A stretch of 33,534 bases of DNA from Legionella erythra (GCF_001467615.1 NZ_LNYA01000024.1:334883-368416); one strand, 5' to 3'. Counted from the stretch's first letter, positions 1 through 9,201 are shown. The notes: generated from the sequence alone by a model not told the origin. Numbers and translations are program-made.

Positions 1-149
1 TCGAGAAAAAATCTTTTGAGAACAAGGGTTTTTTGGAGGTTAAACCCGATTATTTTTAAAAAATAAAATCAGCAGCGGTTGACATTCAGCCCTGAAAATT
101 ATCCCATTATTCAATACCTCTGTGATGCTGATTGAAGTAAGGAATGCTC
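1..149. other. Leader region before the APC permease
   Basis: No gene is seen here. A short inverted repeat (GGGTTT at 26-31, AAACCC at 42-47) followed by T/A runs may be the end of an upstream transcription unit. A perfect -35 hexamer TTGACA lies at 79-84, but no good -10 follows at the right distance, so a promoter for the permease is possible but weak. A Shine-Dalgarno-like AAGGA ends at 143 and favours the ATG at 150. Confidence 0.4.
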
Positions 150-1337
150 ATGGCATTGAAACGAACGTTATCGCTTACCCTGGTCTCTTTTTATGGTTTG
201 GGAACTATTCTTGGTGCCGGGATTTATGCCTTAATTGGTGAAGTCGCCAAAGAGGCCGGTCATTTCACGCCCTTTTCCTTTATTATTGCATCGATTCTCG
301 CCTTGTTCACCGCCTTTTCGTATGCTGAATTAAGCGCCCGCTTTCCGCAAAGCGCAGGCTCGGCGCTTTATGTACGGCAAGCCTTTAAAAAAGCGTGGTT
401 ATCGGGATTAATCGGCTGGCTGGTGGTGTTCACCGGGGTTACATCTGCCGCGACAATTGCGCTAGGGTTTGCCAGTTATTTCACTTTGTTAGTTCCGATT
501 CCTTCCATCATCAGCGTCAGCGTGCTGGTGCTGGTGCTGGGAGCTCTGACACTCTGGGGTATCCGTGAATCAGCCACGGTAATCATGATCATGACTCTAA
601 TTGAAATCAGCGGCCTGCTGCTGATTATTTTTTATGGCCGTCATGCGTTTACCGCCATCGAAAGCAGCCATTGGACATGGCCTGCCTCCATGCAGGGTGT
701 TCTTGTCGGCGCTTTCATTGCTTTTTATGCCTACATTGGTTTTGAAGACATGGTCAATACATCTGAGGAAACCATTAACCCTGAAAAAAATTTGCCCACG
801 GGTATTTTTATTGCCCTGGGTGGGGCGATGATTTTATACCTGCTGGTAGCGACCGTTGTCATTATGACCTTACCCAACCATCTCTTGACCCAAAGCAGCA
901 TGCCGCTTATCGATATCATCACCTACCAGGGGCACTCGCCATTACTTTTTACCTTCATTGCCCTCATTGCGATTATGAACGGGATCCTCGTGCAGATTAT
1001 CATGGCCTCACGGCTTATCTATGGCATGGCAAAACAGAATAACGCGCCAACTATTTTCGCGCGCGTATATGAAAAAACGCACACACCGGTTTACGCCACA
1101 GTTTTGGTGGTGGCGATTATTCTGTTGTTTTCCTATGCCTTGCCAATCGCAACGCTGGCTAAATTAACCAGCACCGTTATTCTGTGCATTTTTATGGTGG
1201 TTCATGCGTCGCTGATTAAAATTAAGCTCACCGAGCGGCAAAAACCTGCTTTTTTTACTGTACCGCTTGTTATTCCAATATTCGCTATTGTGCTAACACT
1301 GGGTTTTTTAGGCATGCAACTCTGGATAGCCAGTTAG
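150..1337 (+). CDS. APC-superfamily amino acid permease
   Basis: Predicted inner-membrane amino acid/cation permease of the APC superfamily (395 aa, about 11-12 hydrophobic segments). The first membrane segment has the family's glycine-rich unwound helix (GLGTILGAGIYALIG). The middle has the TM6-type motif AYIGFEDMVNTSEE followed by NPEKNLP, the classic 'EE...NP...P' loop of this family. The protein is a little shorter than typical 430-500 aa members and ends just after the last helix. An ATG also occurs at 144, but AAGGA at 139-143 would then touch the start codon, so ATG 150 is preferred. The substrate cannot be read from the sequence. No operon partner: the next gene begins 212 bp downstream with its own promoter. 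Confidence 0.88.
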   Translation: MALKRTLSLTLVSFYGLGTILGAGIYALIGEVAKEAGHFTPFSFIIASILALFTAFSYAELSARFPQSAGSALYVRQAFKKAWLSGLIGWLVVFTGVTSAATIALGFASYFTLLVPIPSIISVSVLVLVLGALTLWGIRESATVIMIMTLIEISGLLLIIFYGRHAFTAIESSHWTWPASMQGVLVGAFIAFYAYIGFEDMVNTSEETINPEKNLPTGIFIALGGAMILYLLVATVVIMTLPNHLLTQSSMPLIDIITYQGHSPLLFTFIALIAIMNGILVQIIMASRLIYGMAKQNNAPTIFARVYEKTHTPVYATVLVVAIILLFSYALPIATLAKLTSTVILCIFMVVHASLIKIKLTERQKPAFFTVPLVIPIFAIVLTLGFLGMQLWIAS

Positions 1338-1507
1338 GGCACTACCTGGTTTCACTGATTTGTATTTGACCAGCAATTGCCGGCGAATGAACCGATCCAT
1401 GAACTATTCAAGAATCAGGTTAACTCTTCGGTATTGATTGCCGATAAAAAGCCAATCCACAACCAAGTTCCAATATTGCTTCAGAAAGATTAAATACTGA
1501 ACATTTA

Positions 1508-1516
1508 TGGTATAGT
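1508..1516 (+). promoter_or_regulatory. Extended -10 promoter of the 1317-aa gene
   Basis: TG at 1508-1509, one base, then TATAGT at 1511-1516 forms an extended -10 element (TGnTATAAT type). No convincing -35 lies 17 bp upstream, as is common for extended -10 promoters. Transcription would start near 1523, giving a leader of roughly 27 nt before the ATG at 1550. Confidence 0.5.
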
Positions 1517-1549
1517 ATCGCTTCTTTAAAATTCAGGTTTTTTGAATAC

Positions 1550-4500
1550 ATGTTAACCAACAGTGACGATTCAGACGATGATCTCGATTCAATGCCAGCC
1601 GATCTGCCCTCGCTAATACAAACCAGTGTCGCTCAAACATCATGGGAAGGGATTATTTCTTATGTGGCGAAAACAGGGAATTACCTTGCTTATCAACTGA
1701 CTATACGGTATGCGATCGGACAATCGGCACACCCATTTATCCAGGCCGCCCTGAAATACAGTGAGGTGATGGGTCATCTAAACTATCATGAACTTACAGA
1801 TTGGCTCATTACCCAGCCCCCCCTTTTTCGTACCGAATTCATTGTGGTTGCAATTGCATCCGGGGCTCGGGAACATCCATTTATAGATATTATCAGGACT
1901 GGAATAAAGCGTTATTTTAAAGCGCTTATGACCAATGATGACGAAGACATCCCAAAGCCCTCATCTGCTACAGTTGCCGCATTACACGATCCTCGCCTGG
2001 AATATACCCGATTCCACTTCCTTAGAGACTGGATTCATGCATTTAGTGCTTGTTATGGGGCAGCTGTTCATAAAGAGAGAATGGCAAGCGCTTTTTTTAA
2101 TCATTTAAGCATTAACGAAGACAATGCGGTTAAAATACTCAGTGACATATCGTCGTCCCAAGACTTATCAGAATCCGATAAATCGAAAGTGAGCGAAGAA
2201 TTTTTAAAAAGGTATTCCCTTACTCCTGAGCAAATTATTTCAATCGTGAACATTATCGGTGCATCGTCAGCCAATTTGTGCCGACAGCTTTTGGTACAAT
2301 TGACTAAAGAAGTACCCGGAAATCCCCATTATCAATTAATGCTCGAATTCCTTAATACCCCTCTGGAAAAACGCTTTGATTTTATATTAAAAAATCCCCC
2401 TCTTCTGAATATCGATAATTCGGATATACCAGAAGGTTATCAAATGTATGCAATGGGATCTTTGAGTTTAGAGCAAAGAAAGGAACTCTTTGCGAAATGC
2501 ATCACCCATGAATTTCCCTTTTTTATATCAATCATGCAATACCTGTTTTCTTACGATAAACCTGGAGATGAAACGCTACTCACTGATTACCTGAAAGCTA
2601 AGCATTTGCCATTAATGACCAAAATGCTGGACTATATTGTAGAATTCAGAAACAGCTTCCATGATCTGGCGGGAATTATCGGATTGGTATTAAGAAGAAC
2701 GGATTATCAATTTCAGGCTGATGATGTATTTTACCCCCTGCTTCTTTTGTTTAAAGGTAACCATGAAGACAGTATTGAAGTAGTACTCAGTCACCCCGCT
2801 ATACTCAATTTGTTAAAAAGCTATTACAAATTATCTGGCGATAATTATTTTAGCGTTGAAGAAAGAGATACACTCATGCCGCGTGTTGTGGCCTGGTATA
2901 TGGCTAAAAATATTAACCAGTGCAGAGAGTTGTTTTTTAGTCTTACACCAGAGCAACAAGACAAGGTGCGCAGCCTGAGTTTTATCCCCCAATTTATTGA
3001 GGATAGTCAACCTCGATTAAGCGCTTATGCATTTCAGAGGGGCTATTGGGATTTTTTGGCAAAAGACACGTTCAACAGTCGATTCATTCGGTTTGGATTT
3101 TCATCGGTTCCTGAGGTTACAGCACCGCAACATTGGAAAAAACCAGGCGTATTAGCCGTATTAAAACAATACCAACGCCACTTGACCCATCAATTTTCAG
3201 AAAAGCAGGCTGAGAGACTACCATTTGCCGTAATCAGTGAAGAAGCTCGCAAACTGGCACCAAAGATGGCCATGAATTACCAAACATTGCCCTTACTTCT
3301 ACAACATCAAACTTCTCCTGAAAGCGCCAGGGCAATATTTAAGGATGGCACACTGAAATTGCCGCTGCATGTTCTGGGCCATGCTCTATTTGGGAAAGCG
3401 ACAAGGGGAATAGAGCGAATTGGCAAACCCCAATTATCGCCCAAAGATATGGGTTTTTCCTTTTTTGTCCGTCTACCTGATTTGGAAGATAAACAAACTC
3501 GCATTACAACGTTCAGACCCGGCATTCCGCCAACCCGCCTGGTATTTAATCTAGGCGAGTTATTAAAGTTAAACCCTCAAATCAAATCAGTAGTGATTGG
3601 CCCCTATAATGATTTTGATCAAACAAAAACACTTAAACTGAATGATGATTATACGATTGAGTCCCATCCTGACCGCTATTTAGAATCAACGAATATGCGA
3701 AAAATCACACTCGACTCGCCAGGAAACGCTTCACTTTGTATCTACACGGCCCTGTTTGAGCGTGTGATTGATCAGTTTCTGACCGCTCCTCCAGACGCAT
3801 TAAAGCAAGCTGTTATCGATAGATTAATAAATCCCAAAACAGTTCAGGATTATAAACTCGCAATTGATTTAATCAATTTATTGCACTTGGAATGGCTTGT
3901 CCCGGGGGATATACCGCTTCATTTAGCTTATGTTGACCTGATTGAATACGAAGGGAATACGTATCCATTGGCTGAATTAAGAGAAGTAATTAACAACCAA
4001 ACGGAAGCAGACAGTTTGGCAGCAATCAAGGCCATTAACCATCTGCAACCTTTCCCTTTTGTTCTTGAGGAACTTTTATTCATTGCTAAAGCACGCGGTT
4101 TTAAACAAGTGACAGCAGCAATACAGCCTCCAAAAAAATCCGATTCCATTGTTTATTATCCGCCTGAACTGTATCAAATCGAAGCAGTTGCTGAATTAAT
4201 TCTCGAAGAATTTAGCGGCCAAGTCTATCTGCATCTAGAGGGCAATACTGTTATTCTTCATTGTACTTTAATTGACAATAGTAATAAGAATGGCGTTCAT
4301 CATGCCGAAATGTCTAAATTACATACCGCATTGAAGTTAGCCAATTTTAATGACAAAAGCGCGTTGGACATTCGATTAGGAGAGACGGTTAGGCTGCCCT
4401 TTGGCGGTGAGAACGATCAGTTTGCCTCACTGGAGGCGATCAGGGATGCGCTGATTTGTTATGAGTTAACTACCCTTCTTGTTTCTCAGCAAAACTGGGA

Positions 4501-5503
4501 ATTTTACCTGGAAAATAATGGCAGTTTTCATCCCAAAACCGGTAAGGGGGCTACCAATGGGAAGAATGGTTTATTAACGCATCGATTATTTTTTGATAAT
4601 CAGCCCGCTACAATTGATGCCGCCTATATTGATAAAACAACTTTGGTTATATCTTGCAGCCTGCCTCACGCGCTACCAATCATAGCCAAGAGGATACGTG
4701 ATACCCTCAATATCCCGCAAACCCAGATTCAAATGGGTGCGAATCAGCTAATGCTTATAATGCAACCAACAACCCTTATCGCAAAACTTCGCCAAGCTGC
4801 AGTGTGTTACGAAGGTCTGAATGTGATTGACGAGAAAGGTAGATTACTCATGGCTCATCGCCATAATAAGGGACTTGCTTCTGCAGGTGGCCACCATGGC
4901 GATAAGTATAGTCGTCTGAGCATAGCCTATGGGTTAAAATCGGAGTTTAACCTGGTATTTAAAACCCCTGAGAAGGTTGCGAATGATGTGCTCTTGCTTG
5001 CAGTTGAAAAACCTAAAACAGGTCTATACATAATCCACGGCAGCGCCTTACTCACAGACACATTTCGTGCCGACCCTGAAGAATTTATTGCAGGTTCCGA
5101 GGTTGCTCTAAGTCTCATCGAAATGCGCGGAAAACTCATTTATGATGTTATGCCTCTGGAAAAATTGTGTTCTTATTATTTGCATCAATTAGAAGAATTT
5201 ATCTCTAACGAATTTCCAGAAAGCAAGGGCCGTTTAGAATTTAAAATCAACACGGAATATACTACACAACTGGGTGCCCATCGGTATAAAGTGCCAGAAA
5301 AAAAATTCGGCCAAATCACTCTTTCACTTCCTGATTCGACACAACTTTCTCAAGCATTGGAAAATACTTTACAAGGCTTCGAAGTGGTTGCTGGTCACGG
5401 AAAAAGACGGTTTGTAATCAATGAAAACCCGTTTACTTTGATGCAACTAATTGCGTCCGAACTGAATCATGATTCATCCGAACAATTACGCATGAGGGGG
5501 TAG
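1550..5503 (+). CDS. Large protein of unknown function, 1317 aa; possible secreted effector
   Basis: I do not recognise this protein. It has no signal peptide and no clear membrane segments, so it is likely cytosolic or translocated. The N-terminus is very acidic (SDDSDDDLDS). Residues about 20-560 look mainly alpha-helical. Around residues 584-602 is LQHQTSPESARAIFKDGTL, which resembles the first His-containing strand and helix of ADP-ribosyltransferase-like folds (Y/QHxTs..sa..I...G). About 35 residues later come GFSFFV (635-640) and further strands up to about 700. Residues 898-972, 1030-1088 and 1254-1306 look like three diverged copies of one beta-alpha-beta-beta-alpha module (see findings). 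The C-terminal tail ends SSEQLRMRG. Codon use and base composition look more AT-rich than the neighbouring housekeeping genes, and it stands alone between a permease and a repeat block. In a Legionella setting a Dot/Icm substrate is a reasonable guess, but that is inference only. Confidence 0.75.
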   Translation: MLTNSDDSDDDLDSMPADLPSLIQTSVAQTSWEGIISYVAKTGNYLAYQLTIRYAIGQSAHPFIQAALKYSEVMGHLNYHELTDWLITQPPLFRTEFIVVAIASGAREHPFIDIIRTGIKRYFKALMTNDDEDIPKPSSATVAALHDPRLEYTRFHFLRDWIHAFSACYGAAVHKERMASAFFNHLSINEDNAVKILSDISSSQDLSESDKSKVSEEFLKRYSLTPEQIISIVNIIGASSANLCRQLLVQLTKEVPGNPHYQLMLEFLNTPLEKRFDFILKNPPLLNIDNSDIPEGYQMYAMGSLSLEQRKELFAKCITHEFPFFISIMQYLFSYDKPGDETLLTDYLKAKHLPLMTKMLDYIVEFRNSFHDLAGIIGLVLRRTDYQFQADDVFYPLLLLFKGNHEDSIEVVLSHPAILNLLKSYYKLSGDNYFSVEERDTLMPRVVAWYMAKNINQCRELFFSLTPEQQDKVRSLSFIPQFIEDSQPRLSAYAFQRGYWDFLAKDTFNSRFIRFGFSSVPEVTAPQHWKKPGVLAVLKQYQRHLTHQFSEKQAERLPFAVISEEARKLAPKMAMNYQTLPLLLQHQTSPESARAIFKDGTLKLPLHVLGHALFGKATRGIERIGKPQLSPKDMGFSFFVRLPDLEDKQTRITTFRPGIPPTRLVFNLGELLKLNPQIKSVVIGPYNDFDQTKTLKLNDDYTIESHPDRYLESTNMRKITLDSPGNASLCIYTALFERVIDQFLTAPPDALKQAVIDRLINPKTVQDYKLAIDLINLLHLEWLVPGDIPLHLAYVDLIEYEGNTYPLAELREVINNQTEADSLAAIKAINHLQPFPFVLEELLFIAKARGFKQVTAAIQPPKKSDSIVYYPPELYQIEAVAELILEEFSGQVYLHLEGNTVILHCTLIDNSNKNGVHHAEMSKLHTALKLANFNDKSALDIRLGETVRLPFGGENDQFASLEAIRDALICYELTTLLVSQQNWEFYLENNGSFHPKTGKGATNGKNGLLTHRLFFDNQPATIDAAYIDKTTLVISCSLPHALPIIAKRIRDTLNIPQTQIQMGANQLMLIMQPTTLIAKLRQAAVCYEGLNVIDEKGRLLMAHRHNKGLASAGGHHGDKYSRLSIAYGLKSEFNLVFKTPEKVANDVLLLAVEKPKTGLYIIHGSALLTDTFRADPEEFIAGSEVALSLIEMRGKLIYDVMPLEKLCSYYLHQLEEFISNEFPESKGRLEFKINTEYTTQLGAHRYKVPEKKFGQITLSLPDSTQLSQALENTLQGFEVVAGHGKRRFVINENPFTLMQLIASELNHDSSEQLRMRG

Positions 5504-5568
5504 TTTGGAATGTTTCCGCCCCACAATTATCGATATAATCAAATTGAATAATCATGAGTAAAGGCACC

Positions 5569-5600
5569 AAAAGACAGGTCAGGGTCAGACCTTGCCTTTT
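5569..5600. repeat. REP-like imperfect palindrome
   Basis: AAAAGACAGGTC (5569-5580) pairs with GACCTTGCCTTTT (5588-5600), with one bulged base, around the 7-nt spacer AGGGTCA. The GGTCAGGGTCAGACC core resembles the REP/IS200-type palindromes that are scattered between genes in many gammaproteobacteria. It begins 65 bp after the stop of the 1317-aa gene and directly abuts the 107-bp tandem array. It may also help end transcription of that gene. Confidence 0.55.
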
Positions 5601-5939
5601 ACTTAACAGTCCATGAGCCTGTTATTGATGGTACAGCTTCCATCCCACTGAGCGGTGCAGATTTGCGGGCAGGTTGGGAGACGTTGAGTTTTAAAAAAGT
5701 GGAGTGGACTTAACAGTCCATGAGCCTGTTATTGATGGTACAGCTTCCATCCCACTGAGCGGTGCAGATTTGCGGGCAGGTTGGGAGACGTTGAGTTTTA
5801 AAAAAGCGGAGTGGACTTAACAGCCCATGAGCCTGTTATTGATGGTACAGCTTCCATTCCACTGAGCGGTGCAGATTTGCGGGCAGGTTGGGAGAAGTTG
5901 AGTTTTAAAAAAGCGGAGTGGACTTAACAGTCCATGAGC
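5601..5939. repeat. Tandem array of a 107-bp unit, three copies plus 18 bp
   Basis: The start ACTTAACAGT recurs at 5601, 5708, 5815 and 5922, exactly 107 bp apart. There are three full units (5601-5707, 5708-5814, 5815-5921) and an 18-bp partial unit ending at 5939. Copies are nearly identical, with only a few substitutions: GTGGAG against GCGGAG, CAGTCC against CAGCCC, CATCCC against CATTCC, and GACGTTG against GAAGTTG in copy 3. The unit length is not a multiple of three and no reading frame runs through the array, so it is not a coding repeat. The GGACT-TAAC-AGTCC hairpin is re-formed at the unit junctions, except at 5811-5824, where copy 3 carries AGCCC. The array lies between two convergent genes. 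Its function is unknown; a minisatellite (VNTR) is the plain reading. Confidence 0.9.
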
Positions 5940-5961
5940 ATTTTTTAAAACTCAACTTCTC
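5892..5961. repeat. 21-bp perfect palindrome capping the tandem array
   Basis: The 21 bases at 5892-5912 (end of array copy 3, starting GAGAAGTTGAG) are the exact reverse complement of 5941-5961. The 28-nt loop contains a second hairpin, GGACT-TAAC-AGTCC (5920-5933). The stem has runs of A and T at its inner end and would fold as a cruciform or a long RNA hairpin in both directions. It sits 24 bp from the stop of the minus-strand permease gene and could serve as a bidirectional terminator. Confidence 0.7.
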
Positions 5962-5985
5962 TCAAGATGCCCCAAAGATGCCCGC

Positions 5986-7041
5986 TCAGGCGAGTTTGGC
6001 GTAGGCTTTTTGGATATACCCATCCTGGGAGAGCATGACCGCCAGCGGTCTTGTGGTTTCAAAATGGGCAAAAATAATCATCATCATCACGGTTATGGGG
6101 ACGGATAGAAACATGCCAAGCACGCCCCAGATTGCACCCCAAAGCGCCAGGGCAAACAGAATCACCAGAGGGCTTAGATTTAGGGATTTGCTTAAAAAGC
6201 GCGGCTCGACCAGATTGCCGATGATGAATTGAATGGTGACTATCCCTGACGTAATGATCGCAAAGGGCAGCCAGCTATCGAATTGAATGAGGGCTAAAAG
6301 CGCCGGGAAGGCGGTCGCAATGATGGCGCCGATATTGGGAATGAAATTCAGGAAGAAAATCAGCAGGGCCCAGAATTCCGCAAAATCAAGCCCAACCAGC
6401 TTCATAATGATCCAACTGGCAACGGCTGTAATAATGCTCAGTAAGGTTTTTAAACCGAGGTACGTTTGGGTGTCTTTGACAATATGGGAAATAATGTTAT
6501 TCACCAACTCGCGATGGTTATTCTGCGAGAGGATGGCGGCCAGTTTCTGGTTAAAATAATGCTGCTCAACAAATAAAAAGGCCACATAGAGCGCAATCAG
6601 CACGGCAGAGCCCATCAGTGTACTGAATACACCGTAAACATTAACTAAAAAACCCTGGACACTGATTCCTTTAATGAATGCATCCAGATTCGCCAGAATT
6701 TTAACATTGAACTGGCGATCGAGTTTTTTAAAGATATTCTGCAGGTTTTCCTGATAGCGCGAAGATGCCTCAATGACGTCATTGACATTGTTTGTAATAA
6801 TGTCGATTAATATTTTGCCAAGCAACACCACCACGAGAATTGATAAAATCCGGCTTAGCCAGCTGGGGCAGCGACCACGCCAGAGAGGGACATTCTGAAT
6901 ATAATTATTCACTGTATTCAACAAATGCCAGATAAAAATGGCAATCACCAGGGGAATAATCAGACTGCGCCCGACAATCAGCAGGTAGCCGACAATCCAG
7001 ACTGAAACAAGTATGGCAGCAAAGGTAATTGCGCGGTTCAT
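5986..7041 (-). CDS. AI-2E family transporter (PerM-like permease)
   Basis: Predicted inner-membrane permease of the AI-2E/PerM family (351 aa, about 7-8 hydrophobic segments). Visible family features are the paired N-terminal helices (AITFAAILVSVWIVGYLLIV, then SLIIPLVIAIFIWHLL), a central soluble stretch of about 90 residues, and the conserved FIPNIGAIIATAFPALLAL segment followed by NLVEPRFLSKSLNLSPLVI. The substrate of this family is generally unknown; only a few members export autoinducer-2 or ions. An upstream in-frame ATG exists at 7119, but GGAGGAG lies 8 nt before the ATG at 7041, which decides the start. The gene is divergent from recG with about 66 bp between starts, and its 3' end faces the palindrome at 5941-5961. 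Confidence 0.88.
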   Translation of the reverse strand: MNRAITFAAILVSVWIVGYLLIVGRSLIIPLVIAIFIWHLLNTVNNYIQNVPLWRGRCPSWLSRILSILVVVLLGKILIDIITNNVNDVIEASSRYQENLQNIFKKLDRQFNVKILANLDAFIKGISVQGFLVNVYGVFSTLMGSAVLIALYVAFLFVEQHYFNQKLAAILSQNNHRELVNNIISHIVKDTQTYLGLKTLLSIITAVASWIIMKLVGLDFAEFWALLIFFLNFIPNIGAIIATAFPALLALIQFDSWLPFAIITSGIVTIQFIIGNLVEPRFLSKSLNLSPLVILFALALWGAIWGVLGMFLSVPITVMMMIIFAHFETTRPLAVMLSQDGYIQKAYAKLA

Positions 7042-7107
7042 TGCTTGGGCTCCTCCACCAAAAGCGCTACACTCCCTGGGTATATTCCTGTTATGATTTG
7101 TCTTATT

Positions 7108-9195
7108 ATGACGAATCAAAGCTTGCTTTCACAATCCTGTCAAACCTTAGCCGGCATAGGGCCTGCCTTGGCAGCCAAACTGGCGCGCTGCGGTATTCAC
7201 ACCGTCGCCGATTTACTTTTTCATTTGCCTTTTCGCTATCAGGACAGGACCCGAATTACGCCAATCCAGGATGTGCGCGTCAATGATTACTGTGTCATAG
7301 CCGGACGCGTTTGTAAAACAGAAATCAAATACGGCAAAAAAATGATGCTGTATTGTTATATTGAAGACAAAACCGGCGTGTTGCGTCTGCGTTTTTTTCA
7401 TTTCAACAAACCGCAGTTGAAAGCTATGAATGACAGTGCCTGGCTTCGCGCATTTGGTGAAATCCGGGTGTTCGGCAATCAGTATGAAATGATTCATCCG
7501 GAATACCAACTGCTTAAAAGTGAGCATGATTGCACCGTTGAAGAGCACTTAACACCCATTTATCCCGCTACACAGGGCCTAAGCCAATCGCGTCTGCGTC
7601 AGTTGGCTGAAACCGCCCTTGCTTCCTGTGGGGACGAGTTAAACGCGCTGGAGTGGATGTCTGATGACGACCTGGCTCGCTATCAGCTAGTCCCCTATGA
7701 TAAGGCCATGCCGCTGCTGCATCGCCCGCCCCCCGATATTTCACTTGAAACCCTGGAGAATGGCTCGCATCCCGCTTTAAAACGTCTGATCTTTGATGAA
7801 CTTCTGGCCCAACGGGTCAGTATGCAATTTGCGAGACTGCATCGCGGCAGACTGATTGCTCCATCCATTTCCGGTGAGTCATCCCGTGTTGCGCTGTTTT
7901 TAAAAGCGCTGCCTTTTGCCCTGACCGACGCGCAGAAGCGGGTTATGGCAGAAATCCATAGCGATTTAAACCAGCCGCGCCCGATGCTGCGTTTAATCCA
8001 GGGCGATGTCGGCTCCGGTAAAACGGTGGTGGCGGCTTTAGCCGCACTGCAAGCCATTGATGCCGGTTATCAGGTGGCTTTTATGGCGCCAACTGAATTG
8101 TTAAGTGAACAGCATGCCAAGAACCTTCGCGCCTGGTTTACACCGCTCGGTATTTCCTGCGTGCAGTTAACCGGTAGTATGAAAAGCAGTCAGCGACGTG
8201 AGGCACTTGCCCAATTGGCACAGAACGAATGCGGAATTGCCATTGGCACGCACGCGCTTTTTCAAGAGGGGGTCATGTTTGCCCGCCTGGGCCTGGTTAT
8301 TATTGATGAGCAACATCGATTCGGTGTCGAGCAACGCTTATTGCTGCAGCAGAAAGGGCAACAGCAAAACCTGATGCCTCATCAATTATTGATGACGGCC
8401 ACCCCCATTCCAAGAACCCTGGCCATGACCCGATTCGCTCATCTTGACCTATCCGTCATCGATGAATTGCCTCCTGGGCGAACACCGGTTACGACTGCGG
8501 TCATTAATCAGGAAAAACGCGAAACCGTCATTGCCAGGCTTCAGTCAGCCATAGCTGAAGGCCGGCAGGCTTACTGGGTTTTTACGCTGATTGAAGAATC
8601 GGAAACATTGCAATGCATGGCAGCTACAGAAACAGCAAAAATTCTGCAGGACCAATTGCCCGGCGTACGCGTCGGTCTGGTTCATGGCCGCATGAAACCG
8701 GTTGAAAAAGAAGCCACCATGGCGGCCTTTAAACAAGGCGAACTCGATTTACTGGTCGCCACAACAGTGATTGAAGTGGGTGTTGACGTCCCCAATGCCA
8801 GCTTAATGGTTATTGAAAATGCAGAACGCCTGGGGCTTTCGCAATTGCATCAATTACGCGGCCGCGTCGGGCGTGGCAGTACGCAATCCCATTGCCTGTT
8901 GCTCTATCAAGCCCCTCTTTCTGCAACTGGATCAGAACGTTTGCGTATTATGCGGGCGACCACCGATGGCTTCCTTATTGCCGAAAAAGATCTGGAATTA
9001 CGCGGCGGCGGGGAGATTCTGGGTGCCCGTCAAGCGGGTTATCAGGCGTTTAAACTGGCTGATCTTAATCGGGATAAGGACTTACTGCCTTTGATTGCAA
9101 AAGCAGCAAACGAGCTGGTTGCTCGCTCCCCTCAAATGGCACGGACCGTGGCCCGTCGCTGGTTGGGGGAGTTTGAACAATTTTTGCAAGGGTAG
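7108..9195 (+). CDS. recG: ATP-dependent DNA helicase RecG
   Basis: RecG remodels stalled replication forks and branch-migrates Holliday junctions and R-loops. The 695-aa product has the normal RecG length. The N-terminal wedge/OB region is followed by the superfamily 2 helicase core: Walker A GDVGSGKT, the DEQH box (IIDEQHRFGVEQR), motif III TATPIPRT, and the C-terminal GRVGRG arginine-finger motif with the RecG tail (ELRGGGEILGARQAG). Upstream in-frame ATGs at 7045 and 7093 give N-terminal extensions not expected for the family; none has a good ribosome site. ATG 7108 gives MTNQSLLSQSCQTLAGIGP, matching the usual RecG beginning. The leader is short, so translation may be leaderless or weakly initiated. 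The gene ends 6 bp from the convergent cupin gene. Confidence 0.95.
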   Translation: MTNQSLLSQSCQTLAGIGPALAAKLARCGIHTVADLLFHLPFRYQDRTRITPIQDVRVNDYCVIAGRVCKTEIKYGKKMMLYCYIEDKTGVLRLRFFHFNKPQLKAMNDSAWLRAFGEIRVFGNQYEMIHPEYQLLKSEHDCTVEEHLTPIYPATQGLSQSRLRQLAETALASCGDELNALEWMSDDDLARYQLVPYDKAMPLLHRPPPDISLETLENGSHPALKRLIFDELLAQRVSMQFARLHRGRLIAPSISGESSRVALFLKALPFALTDAQKRVMAEIHSDLNQPRPMLRLIQGDVGSGKTVVAALAALQAIDAGYQVAFMAPTELLSEQHAKNLRAWFTPLGISCVQLTGSMKSSQRREALAQLAQNECGIAIGTHALFQEGVMFARLGLVIIDEQHRFGVEQRLLLQQKGQQQNLMPHQLLMTATPIPRTLAMTRFAHLDLSVIDELPPGRTPVTTAVINQEKRETVIARLQSAIAEGRQAYWVFTLIEESETLQCMAATETAKILQDQLPGVRVGLVHGRMKPVEKEATMAAFKQGELDLLVATTVIEVGVDVPNASLMVIENAERLGLSQLHQLRGRVGRGSTQSHCLLLYQAPLSATGSERLRIMRATTDGFLIAEKDLELRGGGEILGARQAGYQAFKLADLNRDKDLLPLIAKAANELVARSPQMARTVARRWLGEFEQFLQG

Positions 9196-9201
9196 GCTTT
9201 T

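Noticed and set aside
5601-5939. The 107-bp repeats as a CRISPR array
   Set aside because: The units are directly contiguous with no unique spacers and are far longer than CRISPR repeats; no cas genes are near.
7213-7548. 111-codon minus-strand open frame inside recG
   Set aside because: Antisense shadow of the RecG wedge domain with no supporting signals.
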